Source: Acidovorax sp. NCPPB 3576 (lineage in GTDB: Bacteria; Pseudomonadota; Gammaproteobacteria; Burkholderiales; Burkholderiaceae_C). From it: a DNA stretch of 64,000 bases. A program made the position numbers and the translations under genes. The notes beneath the pieces are model-generated. The model was not told where the DNA came from, searched no databases, and saw nothing but the letters and a program-made list of their open reading frames with translations. Within the stretch, counting starts at the first letter, position 1; every line of letters begins with the position of its first letter. The DNA is taken from positions 399,501-463,500 of the forward strand of contig NZ_CP097267.1 in NCBI RefSeq assembly GCF_028473605.1. The letters run 5' to 3'. Positions 45,834 through 54,601 of this stretch are shown piece after piece.

Positions 45834-46817
45834 ATGGAAACCATTGGAACCTGGTGGATGTGGGCGGGTTTTGCCGTCTTCGTCGTCGTCGCGATCGGGA
45901 TCGACCTGCTGGTCATGGAGCGCCAGGGGGCGCACAAGGTGACCACCAAGGAGGCCGTGGGCTGGAGCTTGCTCTGGTTTTCGCTGGCTTTCGTGTTCGT
46001 CGGCATTCTGTGGTGGTATCTGAACGGCTCGCAGGGCCGGGAGGTGGCCAACACGGTGTCGATGCAGTTCATCACCGGCTACCTCGTTGAAAAGAGCCTG
46101 TCGGTGGACAACATCTTCGTGTTCCTGATGCTGTTCAGTTACTTCGCCGTGCCGGCGGAATACCAAAAGCGCGCGCTGATCGTCGGCATCATCGGCGCGA
46201 TCGTGCTGCGCACGGTGCTGATCCTGGCCGGCGCCTGGCTGCTGGCCACGTTCCACTGGCTGCTGTATGTGTTCGGCGCGTTCCTCGTCATCACCGGCGT
46301 GAAGATGTGGCTGGCCGCAGGCAAGGAGCCCGACATCGCCACCAACCCGGTGCTGAAGTTCCTGCGGGGACGCATGCGCATCGCCGACACCTTCGACGGC
46401 GAGAAGCTCACGACGATGATCGGCGGCGTCAAGCACTACACGCCGCTCTTCGTGGTGCTGGTGCTGATCGGCACGACCGACATCATCTTCGCGGTGGACA
46501 GCATTCCGGCGATCTTCGCCATCACGAACGACCCGTTCATCGTGCTGACCGCCAACATCTTCGCCATCCTGGGCCTCCGTGCGCTGTACTTCCTGCTGGC
46601 CGACCTGGCGAGCCGCTTCCACCTGCTGGCGTATGGCCTGGCGCTGGTGCTGGTGTTCATCGGCGCGAAGATGCTGCTGATCGACCTGTACAAGATCCCG
46701 ATCGGCTACGCGCTGCTGGTCACCGCGGGCCTGATCGCCGGCTCGGTCGCCGCCTCGCTGTGGACCTCGCGCGGCCAGCCCCGCGAAACGCCCGCCTTGC
46801 CCCACGACCCCCGTTAA
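45834..46817 (+). CDS. TerC/Alx-family integral membrane protein
   Basis: 327 residues from METIGTW behind CGGAGG. It has nine or so membrane helices. The helix motifs SVDNIFVFLMLFSYF (about 87-101) and IGTTDIIFAVDSIPAIFAIT (about 212-231) carry the paired acidic residues of the TerC metal-ion site. Alx members export manganese in E. coli and are induced by alkali. No yybP-ykoY riboswitch was found upstream, so control may fall to the divergent NhaR-type regulator. A 52-residue membrane protein follows 21 bp later. Confidence 0.92.
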   Translation: METIGTWWMWAGFAVFVVVAIGIDLLVMERQGAHKVTTKEAVGWSLLWFSLAFVFVGILWWYLNGSQGREVANTVSMQFITGYLVEKSLSVDNIFVFLMLFSYFAVPAEYQKRALIVGIIGAIVLRTVLILAGAWLLATFHWLLYVFGAFLVITGVKMWLAAGKEPDIATNPVLKFLRGRMRIADTFDGEKLTTMIGGVKHYTPLFVVLVLIGTTDIIFAVDSIPAIFAITNDPFIVLTANIFAILGLRALYFLLADLASRFHLLAYGLALVLVFIGAKMLLIDLYKIPIGYALLVTAGLIAGSVAASLWTSRGQPRETPALPHDPR

Positions 46818-46838
46818 TAACCCCAGGAGAGACTTGCG

Positions 46839-46997
46839 ATGTCCATGGTCGAATCGATTTTGCTGTGCCTGCTGGTGACCCTGGTCATCACCACGTACGT
46901 CGGCTGGCGCTCGGGCAACGAGCGCCGCGATGTGGGGCTGCTCGCGGGCCTCACCGCCCTGTGCGGGGTGGGGACCGCGACCGCGCTGGCGGTGTGA
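46839..46997 (+). CDS. 52-residue membrane protein downstream of terC
   Basis: Small gene with a strong ribosome site (AGGAGA, 8 bases before the ATG) and a terminator 24 bp after its stop. It encodes two hydrophobic helices (ILLCLLVTLVITTYVGW and VGLLAGLTALCGVGTATALAV) separated by a charged turn (RSGNERRDVG), so a hairpin in the inner membrane with the loop in the cytoplasm. It is co-transcribed with terC by position. I recognise no family. It could modulate TerC, as small proteins do for other ion transporters; this is inference. Confidence 0.82.
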   Translation: MSMVESILLCLLVTLVITTYVGWRSGNERRDVGLLAGLTALCGVGTATALAV

Positions 46998-47020
46998 CGC
47001 GGCAAATGCAGCAGTCAGCG

Positions 47021-47044
47021 GCGGCCTTCGGGCCGCTTTTTTTT
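47021..47044 (+). terminator. Rho-independent terminator of the terC operon
   Basis: GCGGCC-TTCG-GGCCGC tetraloop hairpin followed by eight T. Confidence 0.9.
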
Positions 47045-47066
47045 GCCCGCGCTGGTTCGGACGCGA

Positions 47067-47675
47067 TCAGGCGGGCGACTTGTACTTGATCGAGCAGCCG
47101 TAGGGCTGCGTGGTCGCCGTGGCGATCGGCTTGCCTGCCAAGGCGTCGGCCAGGCCGGCCTTCACGTAGTTGGTGGCCTTCGGAATGTCGGCCGGGCGTG
47201 CGGAAGGAATGCTGTCGATGCCGCCGGCGTACACCAGCGTTCCCTTCGGGTCCACGATGTACAGGTGGGGCGTGGTGCGTGCGCCGTAGGCATGGCCGGC
47301 GGTGCCTTCTTCGTCCAGCAGCAGGGCGGTGGGCACGGCCTTGCGCTCGGTGAACCAGGCGGCCAGTTGTGCGGGGGCCAGGTAGTCGCTGCTGGCCTTT
47401 TCGGTGGAGTTCACCGACAGCCACACCACCCCCTGGTCCACCGCGCCCTTTTGCGTGGCCGGCATGTTGCCGCTGTCGTAATGCTTGCGCACGAAGGGGC
47501 AGCCCGGGTTGGTCCACTCCAGCACCACGTGCTTGCCCTTGAAGTCCGACAGCCGCACGGTCTTGCCGGTGGCGTCCTTCAACGCGAAGTCGGGTGCGGG
47601 CTGGCCCACGGTGGCTGCTGCCTGGGCAGCGCCCGCGGCGAGGAAAAGGCAGGCGAAGAGGGTCCGTCGAAGCAT
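47067..47675 (-). CDS. Secreted thioredoxin-fold (redoxin/AhpC-TSA) protein
   Basis: 202 residues from MLRRTLFAC with AGGAG ahead. Signal peptide cleavage near AAQA-AA. VGQPAPDFALKDATGKTVRLSDFKGKHVVLEWTNPGC is the redoxin domain. A single active-site Cys lies in NPGCPFVRKHY rather than CxxC, so it resembles a peroxiredoxin or a thiol reductase needing a partner. LLLDEEGTAGHAYGARTTPHLYIVDPKG holds the cis-Pro. The final Cys in YGCSIKYKSPA is conserved-looking and could be the resolving residue. It is periplasmic and lies just downstream of dsbD on the same strand. Confidence 0.88.
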   Translation of the reverse strand: MLRRTLFACLFLAAGAAQAAATVGQPAPDFALKDATGKTVRLSDFKGKHVVLEWTNPGCPFVRKHYDSGNMPATQKGAVDQGVVWLSVNSTEKASSDYLAPAQLAAWFTERKAVPTALLLDEEGTAGHAYGARTTPHLYIVDPKGTLVYAGGIDSIPSARPADIPKATNYVKAGLADALAGKPIATATTQPYGCSIKYKSPA

Positions 47676-47807
47676 GGCGTTTCTCCTGTCGAAAGAACGA
47701 ACGGGGCCGGGGCCCCCGGGGCGGCCCAGTGTCACCGACCCTCCTGCGCATCGCCACCCAAAACCCCCGTGCCGGCAGGGCGATGGCGATCCCGATGAAC
47801 GAAACGC

Positions 47808-50024
47808 TTACAGGCCGGCGATGGCCGCGCGCACTTCCTGCACGCCCAGGATTTCCGACAACACCACGGGCGGGCGGCCCGGCGCCTGCAGCACGTACAC
47901 CGGCACGCCGCTGCGCCCCAGTTGCGCCAGCGCGGCGGTGATGGCGGGATCGCGGCGCGTCCAGTCGGCGCGCAGCAAGGCCACGTTCTTGGCGGCGAAG
48001 TCCTTCAGCACGTCTTCGTGGGCCAGGGTGGTTTTCTTGTTGTACTGGCAGGTCACGCACCAGGCGGCGGTGTAGTCCACGAACACCGGCTGGCCCTTGG
48101 CCACCAGTTCCTCGGGCAGCCCGGGCTGCCAGGGGCGCCAGCCACCCGCCGTGGCAGCGGCCGCCGCCACCGCCGGGCTGGGCGGGGTTTCAAGCACTTT
48201 TGGTGCCCATGCCGTAGTCAAATATGCCAAGAGCGCTATCGAAATAGGAGCAATCGCCCAGCGGGTGCGCCCGGCGAGCGTGAGCGCCCAGACCGCCATG
48301 CTGAGCGTGACCAGCAGCGCCAGCAGGGCCGCCGCGCCGTCGATGCCGCTTTGCTGGCCCAGCACCCACACCAGCCACACCACGGTAGCGAACATCGGGA
48401 AGGCCATGAACCGGCGCAGCGTGTCCATCCAGGCGCCGGGCCGGGGCAGGGCGCGCGCCACCGCGGGCACCCAGCTGGCGGCCAAATACGGCAGCGCCAG
48501 CCCCAGGCCCAGCGCGCCGAACACCGCCAGCGCCTGCGCGGCCGGCAAGGTGGCCGTGAGGCCGAGCGAGGCGCCCATGAACGGCGCGGTGCAGGGCGAG
48601 GCCACGGCCACGGCCAGCACGCCGGTCAGGAACGCATCCACCGCCGGGTGGCGGGCCTGCAGGCTGGCCACCGAACTGGGCAGGAAACGCCCGAACTCGA
48701 ACACGCCCGCCAGATTCAGCCCGATCACGGTGAACAGCGCCGCCAGCAGCGCCACCACGCCGGGCGACTGCAGCTGAAAGCCCCAGCCCACGGCCTCGCC
48801 CGCGGCGCGCAGCGCGAGCATGAGCGCGCCCAGCGCCATGAACGACAGCACCACGCCGGCCGTGTAAGCCAGCCCGCCGATGCGATGGGCGCGGCGGTTT
48901 TGCGCATGCTGGGCAAAGCCCACCACCTTGATCGCCAGCACCGGGAACACGCAGGGCATGAGGTTGAGGATCAGCCCGCCCAGCAGCGCGCCCGCCAGCG
49001 CCGCCAGGAGCGTGCCCAGCGGCGCGGCGGTGACGGGGGGCGCGGCCGGCGCACCCCCGCCCTGGGCCGCGTTGGCGCGCAAGGCCGCCTCCAGTGCAGG
49101 CGAGACGCTGGCCATCGCCGCGAGCTGGGGCCAGCCGCCCTCCAGGGGCAACTCGGTGCGCCAGCCCTGGCCGGCATGGGCCAGCACCACGGGCATGGGC
49201 GTGGGGCTGGCGCTGCGCTGCGGCGACAGCGGCACGCGCGCCGTCCACACGTCGCCCTGCCAGGCCTGTGTCCAGTCGGCCGCGGTTTCGATCACACCGG
49301 TGGTTTCGGGAAAGAACTCCAGCGCCTTGCCGCGCAGCGCGGCGGGCAGCCCGGCCACGGTGAGGGCGATGGCGTCGCCGTCCACGCGGGCGCTGCTGGC
49401 CGGGGCGCCCTTGGCGGGCGCCGGCAGCGGCTGGGGGTGCGCCTGCTGCGCCGTGTCGAAGGCCGCGGCGCTCAGCGCCGTGGTGCTGCGGATCGGCAAC
49501 TGCAGGGTGAAGTCGCCTTCTTCGGGAATGCACTCCTTGCGGCACACCAGCCACGAGGCGCGCAGGTGGAAGGTGGCGGTGCGCGCCAGCGGGCCAGGCG
49601 CGAACGCATCGGAGACGGCCATGGGCACCGGCAGCAGCACCGTGCCCTCGTAGCCGTAGTTGGCCAGGTTGCCGATGGGGATCTTGCGCGGGACAGGCCA
49701 GGCGATGTCGCCGGCCTCGATGCCTGCGGGCACCTGCCACTCCAGCTGCGTGGGCAGGCCCGAGTCGCCCGAATTCATCCAGTAGGTGTGCCACTCGGGC
49801 TGGTGCGTGATCGACAAGCCCAGCCAGAGCGGCTTGCCCGGCGCCACGCCCTCGGGGGCGTGGGCCACCAGTTCGGCCTGCACATGGGGGGTGGTGACGG
49901 TGCTACTGCCGCTGCCGGCGCCGGTGGTTTTTGGGGGCAATTGGGCCCCGGCGCCCATGTGGAAAGCGCTGGCAGCTATCAAAAACAGAGCAGGCAGCAA
50001 GCGCTGGAGCAGGCGGTGTGACAT
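47808..50024 (-). CDS. dsbD: Protein-disulfide reductase DsbD
   Basis: 738 residues. Signal peptide (LLQRLLPALFLIAASAFHMGAGA), then a periplasmic alpha domain with Cys pair SWLVCRKECIPEEG. Eight membrane helices follow with LNLMPCVFP and ASPCTAPFMGA, the two Cys that shuttle electrons. A C-terminal thioredoxin domain has AWCVTCQ. All six catalytic Cys are present. It moves reducing power from cytoplasmic thioredoxin to periplasmic DsbC/DsbG and cytochrome maturation proteins. Two copies of the dispersed ATAGC repeat lie in its coding region, in the signal peptide and just after the last membrane helix. Confidence 0.95.
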   Translation of the reverse strand: MSHRLLQRLLPALFLIAASAFHMGAGAQLPPKTTGAGSGSSTVTTPHVQAELVAHAPEGVAPGKPLWLGLSITHQPEWHTYWMNSGDSGLPTQLEWQVPAGIEAGDIAWPVPRKIPIGNLANYGYEGTVLLPVPMAVSDAFAPGPLARTATFHLRASWLVCRKECIPEEGDFTLQLPIRSTTALSAAAFDTAQQAHPQPLPAPAKGAPASSARVDGDAIALTVAGLPAALRGKALEFFPETTGVIETAADWTQAWQGDVWTARVPLSPQRSASPTPMPVVLAHAGQGWRTELPLEGGWPQLAAMASVSPALEAALRANAAQGGGAPAAPPVTAAPLGTLLAALAGALLGGLILNLMPCVFPVLAIKVVGFAQHAQNRRAHRIGGLAYTAGVVLSFMALGALMLALRAAGEAVGWGFQLQSPGVVALLAALFTVIGLNLAGVFEFGRFLPSSVASLQARHPAVDAFLTGVLAVAVASPCTAPFMGASLGLTATLPAAQALAVFGALGLGLALPYLAASWVPAVARALPRPGAWMDTLRRFMAFPMFATVVWLVWVLGQQSGIDGAAALLALLVTLSMAVWALTLAGRTRWAIAPISIALLAYLTTAWAPKVLETPPSPAVAAAAATAGGWRPWQPGLPEELVAKGQPVFVDYTAAWCVTCQYNKKTTLAHEDVLKDFAAKNVALLRADWTRRDPAITAALAQLGRSGVPVYVLQAPGRPPVVLSEILGVQEVRAAIAGL
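48225..48251 (-). repeat. Dispersed 27-nt ATAGC repeat, copy 7 (coding, in dsbD)
   Basis: Minus strand GCTCCTATTTCGATAGCG and tail CTCTTGGCA; in frame A-P-I-S-I-A-L-L-A within a hydrophobic segment of DsbD ahead of the thioredoxin domain. Confidence 0.45.
49965..49991 (-). repeat. Dispersed 27-nt ATAGC repeat, copy 8 (coding, in dsbD signal peptide)
   Basis: Minus strand GCTCTGTTTTTGATAGCTG then CCAGCGCT; in frame A-L-F-L-I-A-A-S-A, the core of the DsbD signal peptide. Confidence 0.55.
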
Positions 50025-50071
50025 GTCGCAGGGTGGGAGCCGCAGCCCGGGGTTTGGTTCCTGGGCCAGTG

Positions 50072-50875
50072 TCAGGCGGCGAAGCCGAGCACCACGCGGC
50101 GCGACAGGGCGCCTTTCTTCTCGATCTTGGTCACGACCACGGCGCCGATCTCGCCGGTGTGCGCCACGTGCGTGCCGCCGCAGGGCTGCAGGTCGATCTG
50201 CGGCGCACCGGCCTCGCCCGTGCCGCCCACGCGCACGGTGCGCACCTGGCCCGTGCCGCGCGGGGGTTGCACGCTCATGCTCTTGACCAGGGCGGGGTTG
50301 GCGTCCAGTTCCGCATCGGTGACGGTGCCCAGGGTGACGGCATGGCCTTCGGCCACCAGCCGCGCGATGCCGGCGGTCAGCGCGTCCTTGTCCAGCGCGC
50401 CGTCCATGTGGAAATCGAGCCGCGCATAGTCGGAGGTGATCGAGCAGCCGTTCACGGGCTGCGCCACCAGGTGGCACAGCAGGTGGGTGGTGGTGTGAAA
50501 GCGCATCAGCCGGTGGCGGCGCTCCCAGTCGATGCGCGCGGTCACGGCCTCGCCCACTGCCCAGGGCGCTGCCTCGCCCGGTGCCGGCACGTGCACGATG
50601 GCGGCCGTGGGCCGGCCTTCGGCGTCCTTGCCCTTGCGCGTGTCGGCAATGGCGACGGTGCTGCCGTCCGCCCGCACCAGCACGCCGCTGTCGCCAGCCT
50701 GGCCGCCCCCGAGCGGGTAGAACACGGTACGGTCCAGCACGATGCCGCCGTCCGGCTGCACCGCCACCACGGTGGCCCGGCATTCGCGCAGGTAGGCGTC
50801 TTCGCGGAAGAGGTCTTGCGTGGCCAGTGCGGGTGGGTGAGCGGTCGCAGGGGCGGAGCGGTCTTCGGTCGTCAT
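50072..50875 (-). CDS. Alanyl-tRNA editing protein AlaX
   Basis: 267 residues. Zinc and catalytic motifs of the free-standing AlaRS editing domain are present: HTTTHLL (HxxxH) near residue 125 and CGGTHV near the C-terminus. LDRTVFYPLGGGQAGDSGVL matches the family's N-terminal glycine-rich loop. It deacylates Ser-tRNA(Ala) or Gly-tRNA(Ala) made in error. The start ATG overlaps the MATE gene stop by four bases, so the two are translationally coupled. The N-terminal 20 residues are variable. Confidence 0.92.
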   Translation of the reverse strand: MTTEDRSAPATAHPPALATQDLFREDAYLRECRATVVAVQPDGGIVLDRTVFYPLGGGQAGDSGVLVRADGSTVAIADTRKGKDAEGRPTAAIVHVPAPGEAAPWAVGEAVTARIDWERRHRLMRFHTTTHLLCHLVAQPVNGCSITSDYARLDFHMDGALDKDALTAGIARLVAEGHAVTLGTVTDAELDANPALVKSMSVQPPRGTGQVRTVRVGGTGEAGAPQIDLQPCGGTHVAHTGEIGAVVVTKIEKKGALSRRVVLGFAA

Positions 50876-52377
50876 GGCCCGATGGTAACGGCGGCGCCTG
50901 CGGGAGCGGCCTCCGTGCGGCGCGCCGTGGGCGTCGCGTGTGCCGGTGTGCACACCGGCGCGGGCGGAAGGCCGCCCACCTCGGCGGGCGTGGCCACCGA
51001 TTCGCCGGGCGGCAGCATGCGTGCCTGTCGCCAGCGGCCGAACCGGTAGTAGGCGATGGACATCAGCATGGCGCACAGCGCGCTGGCCGGAAAGCTCCAC
51101 CAGATCGCGTCCGCGCCCAGCACCGGCTGCAGCCCGTAGGCGATCGGCAGGCGGATGCCCCAGAGCGCCAGACCCAGGATGATGAGCGGCGGCACCACCG
51201 CGCCCGTGGCCCGCACCACGCCCGACAGCACGAAGGTCACGCCGAAGAACAGGAACGACCCCACCGCGATGTGGTTCAGGTGCCGCGCTGCTTCCAGCGC
51301 TGCGCTACCCTGCGGCAAAAAGAGCGACAGCGCCATGCGGTCCAGCAGGATGAGCGGCGCGATCAGCGCGCCCGTGAGCAAAAAGTTGAACAGCGTGCCG
51401 CTGCGCGCCACGCCGTCCACCCGGTCCCAGCGGCCCGCTCCCACGTTCTGCGCCGCCATCGACGAGCAGGCGGCGCCGATGGCCATCGCCGGCATCTGCA
51501 CGTAGGTCCACAGCTGCAGCGCCGCGCCATAGGCCGAGGCCGTGACCACGCCCTGGGCGTTGACCATCCCCATCACCATGAGCATGGCCAGCGAGATCAT
51601 CACCATCTGCACGCCCATCGGAATGCCCTTGACCACCAGCGCCCGCAGGATGGCGGGGTCGGGCACGAACAGGCGCCACTGCGCGCGGCCGATCCACAGC
51701 GGATGGCGCCGGTAGCGCAGCCAGGCCAGCAGCGCCGCGAAGCTCAGGGCGTTGGCCACCAGCGTGGCCATGGCCGAGCCGGCGATCCCCATGCGCGGCA
51801 GCGGCCCCAGGCCGAAGATGAGCAGCGGGTTCAGCGCCGTGTCCAGCACCACCACCAGCAGCAGGAACAGAAACGGCGTGCGCGTGTCGCCCGCGCCGCG
51901 CAGCACAGCCGAGATAAAGGCGAACAGGTACAGCAGCGGAATCGCCAGGAACAGCGTGCGCAGATACGCCTCGGCCAGCGGCAACGCGTCGGCCGGCGTG
52001 CCCATCCAGCCGAGGATTTCGCGCGACAGCGGCAGCCCCACCAGCGCGATGAGCACCGACGTGCCCCCGAAGAACGTGGCGCTGGTGCCCATCACGCGCT
52101 GGGCCTGCGCCAGGTTCCTGGCGCCCATGGCCTGCGCCACGAGGATGGTGGCCGCCATGCCCACGCCGAACACGGCACCGATCAGCAGGAAGAGGATGTT
52201 GTTGGCATTCGCCGTGGCCGTGAGCGCCGCCTCCCCCAGGTAGCGCCCCACCCAGATGGCGTTGATGGAGCCGTTGAGGGACTGCAGCACATTGCCCGCG
52301 AGGATGGGCAATGCGAACACCAGCAGCGTGCGGCCGATGGGGCCTTGGGTCAGGTCGCGCGTGGGGGGCTTTGGCAT
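50872..52377 (-). CDS. MATE-family multidrug efflux transporter
   Basis: 501 residues, twelve helices in two halves. Typical motifs are LPILAGNVLQSLNGSINAIWVGRYLGEAALTA and, in the second half, MAIGAACSSMAAQNVGAGRWDRV. The last 60 residues are a Pro/Ala/Thr-rich cytoplasmic tail of no clear fold. It exports cationic drugs or metabolites with sodium or protons. Its stop overlaps the alaX start (ATGA), an unusual pair that suggests shared expression rather than a joint function. Confidence 0.92.
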   Translation of the reverse strand: MPKPPTRDLTQGPIGRTLLVFALPILAGNVLQSLNGSINAIWVGRYLGEAALTATANANNILFLLIGAVFGVGMAATILVAQAMGARNLAQAQRVMGTSATFFGGTSVLIALVGLPLSREILGWMGTPADALPLAEAYLRTLFLAIPLLYLFAFISAVLRGAGDTRTPFLFLLLVVVLDTALNPLLIFGLGPLPRMGIAGSAMATLVANALSFAALLAWLRYRRHPLWIGRAQWRLFVPDPAILRALVVKGIPMGVQMVMISLAMLMVMGMVNAQGVVTASAYGAALQLWTYVQMPAMAIGAACSSMAAQNVGAGRWDRVDGVARSGTLFNFLLTGALIAPLILLDRMALSLFLPQGSAALEAARHLNHIAVGSFLFFGVTFVLSGVVRATGAVVPPLIILGLALWGIRLPIAYGLQPVLGADAIWWSFPASALCAMLMSIAYYRFGRWRQARMLPPGESVATPAEVGGLPPAPVCTPAHATPTARRTEAAPAGAAVTIGP

Positions 52378-52435
52378 GCGGCATGGTGCCAGCCGCCAGG
52401 GTGGCCCGGCTGTCGGCCGATGCCGGCACCGGCCA

Positions 52436-53452
52436 TCAGAACCCCTGCAGCACGACCTTGCCGATGGTGCGCCCGCTTTCCACCAGCGCGTGCGCCTGGC
52501 GCAGGTGGGCCGCGTCGATGCGCCCGCCGTCGGTGGTGAAGGTGCTGCGCAGGCGCCCGGCGTCCAGCAGGCGCGCCACTTCGGCCAGCAGTTCGCCCTG
52601 GCGGTACAGGTCGGGCGTGCCGAACAGCGAGCGGGTGAACATCATTTCCCAGTGCAGCGAAATGCTCTTGCGCTTGAGCGGCATCACGTCCAGCGAAGGC
52701 ATGTCGTCGATCACGGCGATCTGCCCCTGGGGCTGCACGCAGTCCACGTATTGCGCCATGTAGGCCGGCGTGTGGGTAAGAGCCGCCACATGGGCCACCT
52801 GCGGCACGCCCAGTGCGGCCAGTTGCGGGGCCAGCGGCTGGCGGTGGTCGATCACGTCGTGCGCGCCCATGTCCAGGCACCACTGGCGCGTCTCGGGGCG
52901 CGAGGCGGTGGCGATCACGCGCAGGCCGGTGAGCTGGCGTGCGAGCTGGATCAGGATCGATCCCACCCCGCCCGCGCCGCCTACCACCAGCAGGGACTGC
53001 CCTGCCGCGGCGCCGTCGCCGCAGGGAACGCGCAGCCGGTCGAAGAGGATTTCCCACGCCGTGATGGCGGTCAGCGGCATGGCGGCGGCCTGCGCATCGG
53101 ACAGCGTGGCGGGCGCATGGGCGGCGATGCGCGCATCCACCGTGTGCAGTTCGGCATTGGAGCCGGGGCGGTCGATGGCGCCAGCGTAATACACGCGGTC
53201 GCCCACGGCGAACCCCTGCACCGCGCTGCCCAGCGCCTGCACGGTGCCCACGGCGTCCCAGCCCAGCACCTTGGCCGCGCCGCCCTCGGGTGCGGCACTG
53301 GCGCGCACCTTGGTGTCCACCGGGTTCACCGACACGGCTTGCACGCGCACCAGCAGGTCGTGGTCTCCCGGCATGGGGGCGGGAAGGTCCAGGTCCACCA
53401 GGGCTTCGGGGTGGTCGATGGCTTGGGGGGCGTGGTAGCCGATGGCTTTCAT
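52436..53452 (-). CDS. Zinc-binding-type alcohol dehydrogenase / quinone oxidoreductase family protein
   Basis: 338 residues from MKAIGYH. GroES-like N-terminal domain (VSVNPVDTKVRAS; GWDAVGTVQALGSAV; GDRVYYAG), then a Rossmann domain with VVGGAGGVGSILIQLARQL for NADPH. The structural-zinc Cys cluster and catalytic Cys/His of true zinc ADHs are missing, so it is a quinone-reductase-like MDR acting on small quinones or enones. It is divergent from a LysR regulator that probably controls it. Confidence 0.9.
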   Translation of the reverse strand: MKAIGYHAPQAIDHPEALVDLDLPAPMPGDHDLLVRVQAVSVNPVDTKVRASAAPEGGAAKVLGWDAVGTVQALGSAVQGFAVGDRVYYAGAIDRPGSNAELHTVDARIAAHAPATLSDAQAAAMPLTAITAWEILFDRLRVPCGDGAAAGQSLLVVGGAGGVGSILIQLARQLTGLRVIATASRPETRQWCLDMGAHDVIDHRQPLAPQLAALGVPQVAHVAALTHTPAYMAQYVDCVQPQGQIAVIDDMPSLDVMPLKRKSISLHWEMMFTRSLFGTPDLYRQGELLAEVARLLDAGRLRSTFTTDGGRIDAAHLRQAHALVESGRTIGKVVLQGF

Positions 53453-53547
53453 GGGCAACTTTCTTCAAAAAAGGGAAAGGGAAACAGCGATGGCCGCACT
53501 GTAGGTTGGCAAAATGGATTTGATAAGCCGGCTTGAATCTCTATCTC

Positions 53548-53566
53548 TTTCAAATGAAATTTGAAA
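53548..53566. promoter_or_regulatory. Inverted repeat across the LysR start codon
   Basis: TTTCAAAT-GAA-ATTTGAAA spans the ATG at 53554. A second perfect 10-bp palindrome AAGCCGGCTT lies at 53525-53534. Both are candidate operators for autoregulation of the LysR gene and control of the divergent dehydrogenase. Confidence 0.5.
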
Positions 53567-54534
53567 ATATCTCCGACCTGCGCGTGCTGGTGGAAACCGC
53601 CCGGGGCGGCAGCCTCACCGCCGCGGCGCGGGTGCTGGAAATCACGCCCGCCGCGGCCAGCGCCATGCTCAAGCGGCTGGAGGCGCAGGTGGGCGCGCGC
53701 CTGTTCGAGCGCTCCACCCGCGCCATGCGGCTCACCGACCAGGGGCAGACCCTGCTCGACTACGCGGCGCGGGCGCTCGAGTTGCTGGAGGAGGGCGCCA
53801 GCCAGGCGGCCTCGGAGGCCGGGGCGCTGCGCGGCACCGTGCGCGTGGCCGCACCGTCGGACCTGTCGCGCAGCCTGCTGCTGCGGTGGTTCGACGGCTT
53901 CCTGCGGCAGCACCCGGGCGTGCACCTGGCCTTGTCGGTGAGCGACCGCGTGCAGGACGTGCGCCGCGACGCGGTGGACGTGGCCCTGCGCTACGGCGCG
54001 CTGGCCGATTCGCAACTGGTCGCCCGGCCGCTGTGCATCACCCGGCGCTTGGCCTGCGCTGCGCCGGACTACCTGGCACGGCGGGGCGTGCCGCAGCACC
54101 CCGCCGACCTGGCACGGCACGACTGCCTGACCCTGCACATCGCCGGCCGGCGCGAGGTGCGCTGGCATTTCGAGCGGGCGGCCGATGGCGAGGCGGTCTC
54201 GGTGGCCGTGGAGGGCGAGCGCAGCGTGGACGACGGCGCCATCGCGCACGAATGGGCGCTGGCGGGCGGCGGCATCGTCTACAAGTCGGCGATCGACGTG
54301 CGCGCCCACCTGCGCTCCGGCGCCCTGGTCGCGCTGCTGCCCGACTGGCTTGGCCAGCGCTACGCCCTGCACGCGGTGCTGCCCAGCAACCGCTTCGTGC
54401 CGGCGCGGGTGCGGGCGCTGGTCGATCACATCGCGCAGTGCTGCACGGCCCTGGTGGCCGAAGAAGGGATGGCGGCCAAAGAGACCAGGGGGGCCGCGAT
54501 GCCCGTCCATCCCGGCTGGGTGGCCCTGCCGTGA
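53554..54534 (+). CDS. LysR-family transcriptional regulator (CrgA/AaeR-like group)
   Basis: 326 residues from MKFENISDL. HTH at about 1-60 (LRVLVETARGGSLTAAARVLEITPAAASAMLKRLEAQVG). The effector domain (about 90-295) shows LRGTVRVAAPSDLSRSLLLRWFDGFLRQHP and DVALRYGALADSQLVARPL, as in regulators of quinone or aromatic stress genes. It is divergent from the quinone-oxidoreductase-like gene, the standard layout for a LysR regulator and its target. Its ATG sits inside an inverted repeat, consistent with autorepression. Confidence 0.9.
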   Translation: MKFENISDLRVLVETARGGSLTAAARVLEITPAAASAMLKRLEAQVGARLFERSTRAMRLTDQGQTLLDYAARALELLEEGASQAASEAGALRGTVRVAAPSDLSRSLLLRWFDGFLRQHPGVHLALSVSDRVQDVRRDAVDVALRYGALADSQLVARPLCITRRLACAAPDYLARRGVPQHPADLARHDCLTLHIAGRREVRWHFERAADGEAVSVAVEGERSVDDGAIAHEWALAGGGIVYKSAIDVRAHLRSGALVALLPDWLGQRYALHAVLPSNRFVPARVRALVDHIAQCCTALVAEEGMAAKETRGAAMPVHPGWVALP

Positions 54535-54601
54535 CGCCGCGCGCCCTGCGTTGCGGGGCCGCCCTGCGCGCCTGGCCCCGGCGCCGATAATCCTCCCGCC
54601 C

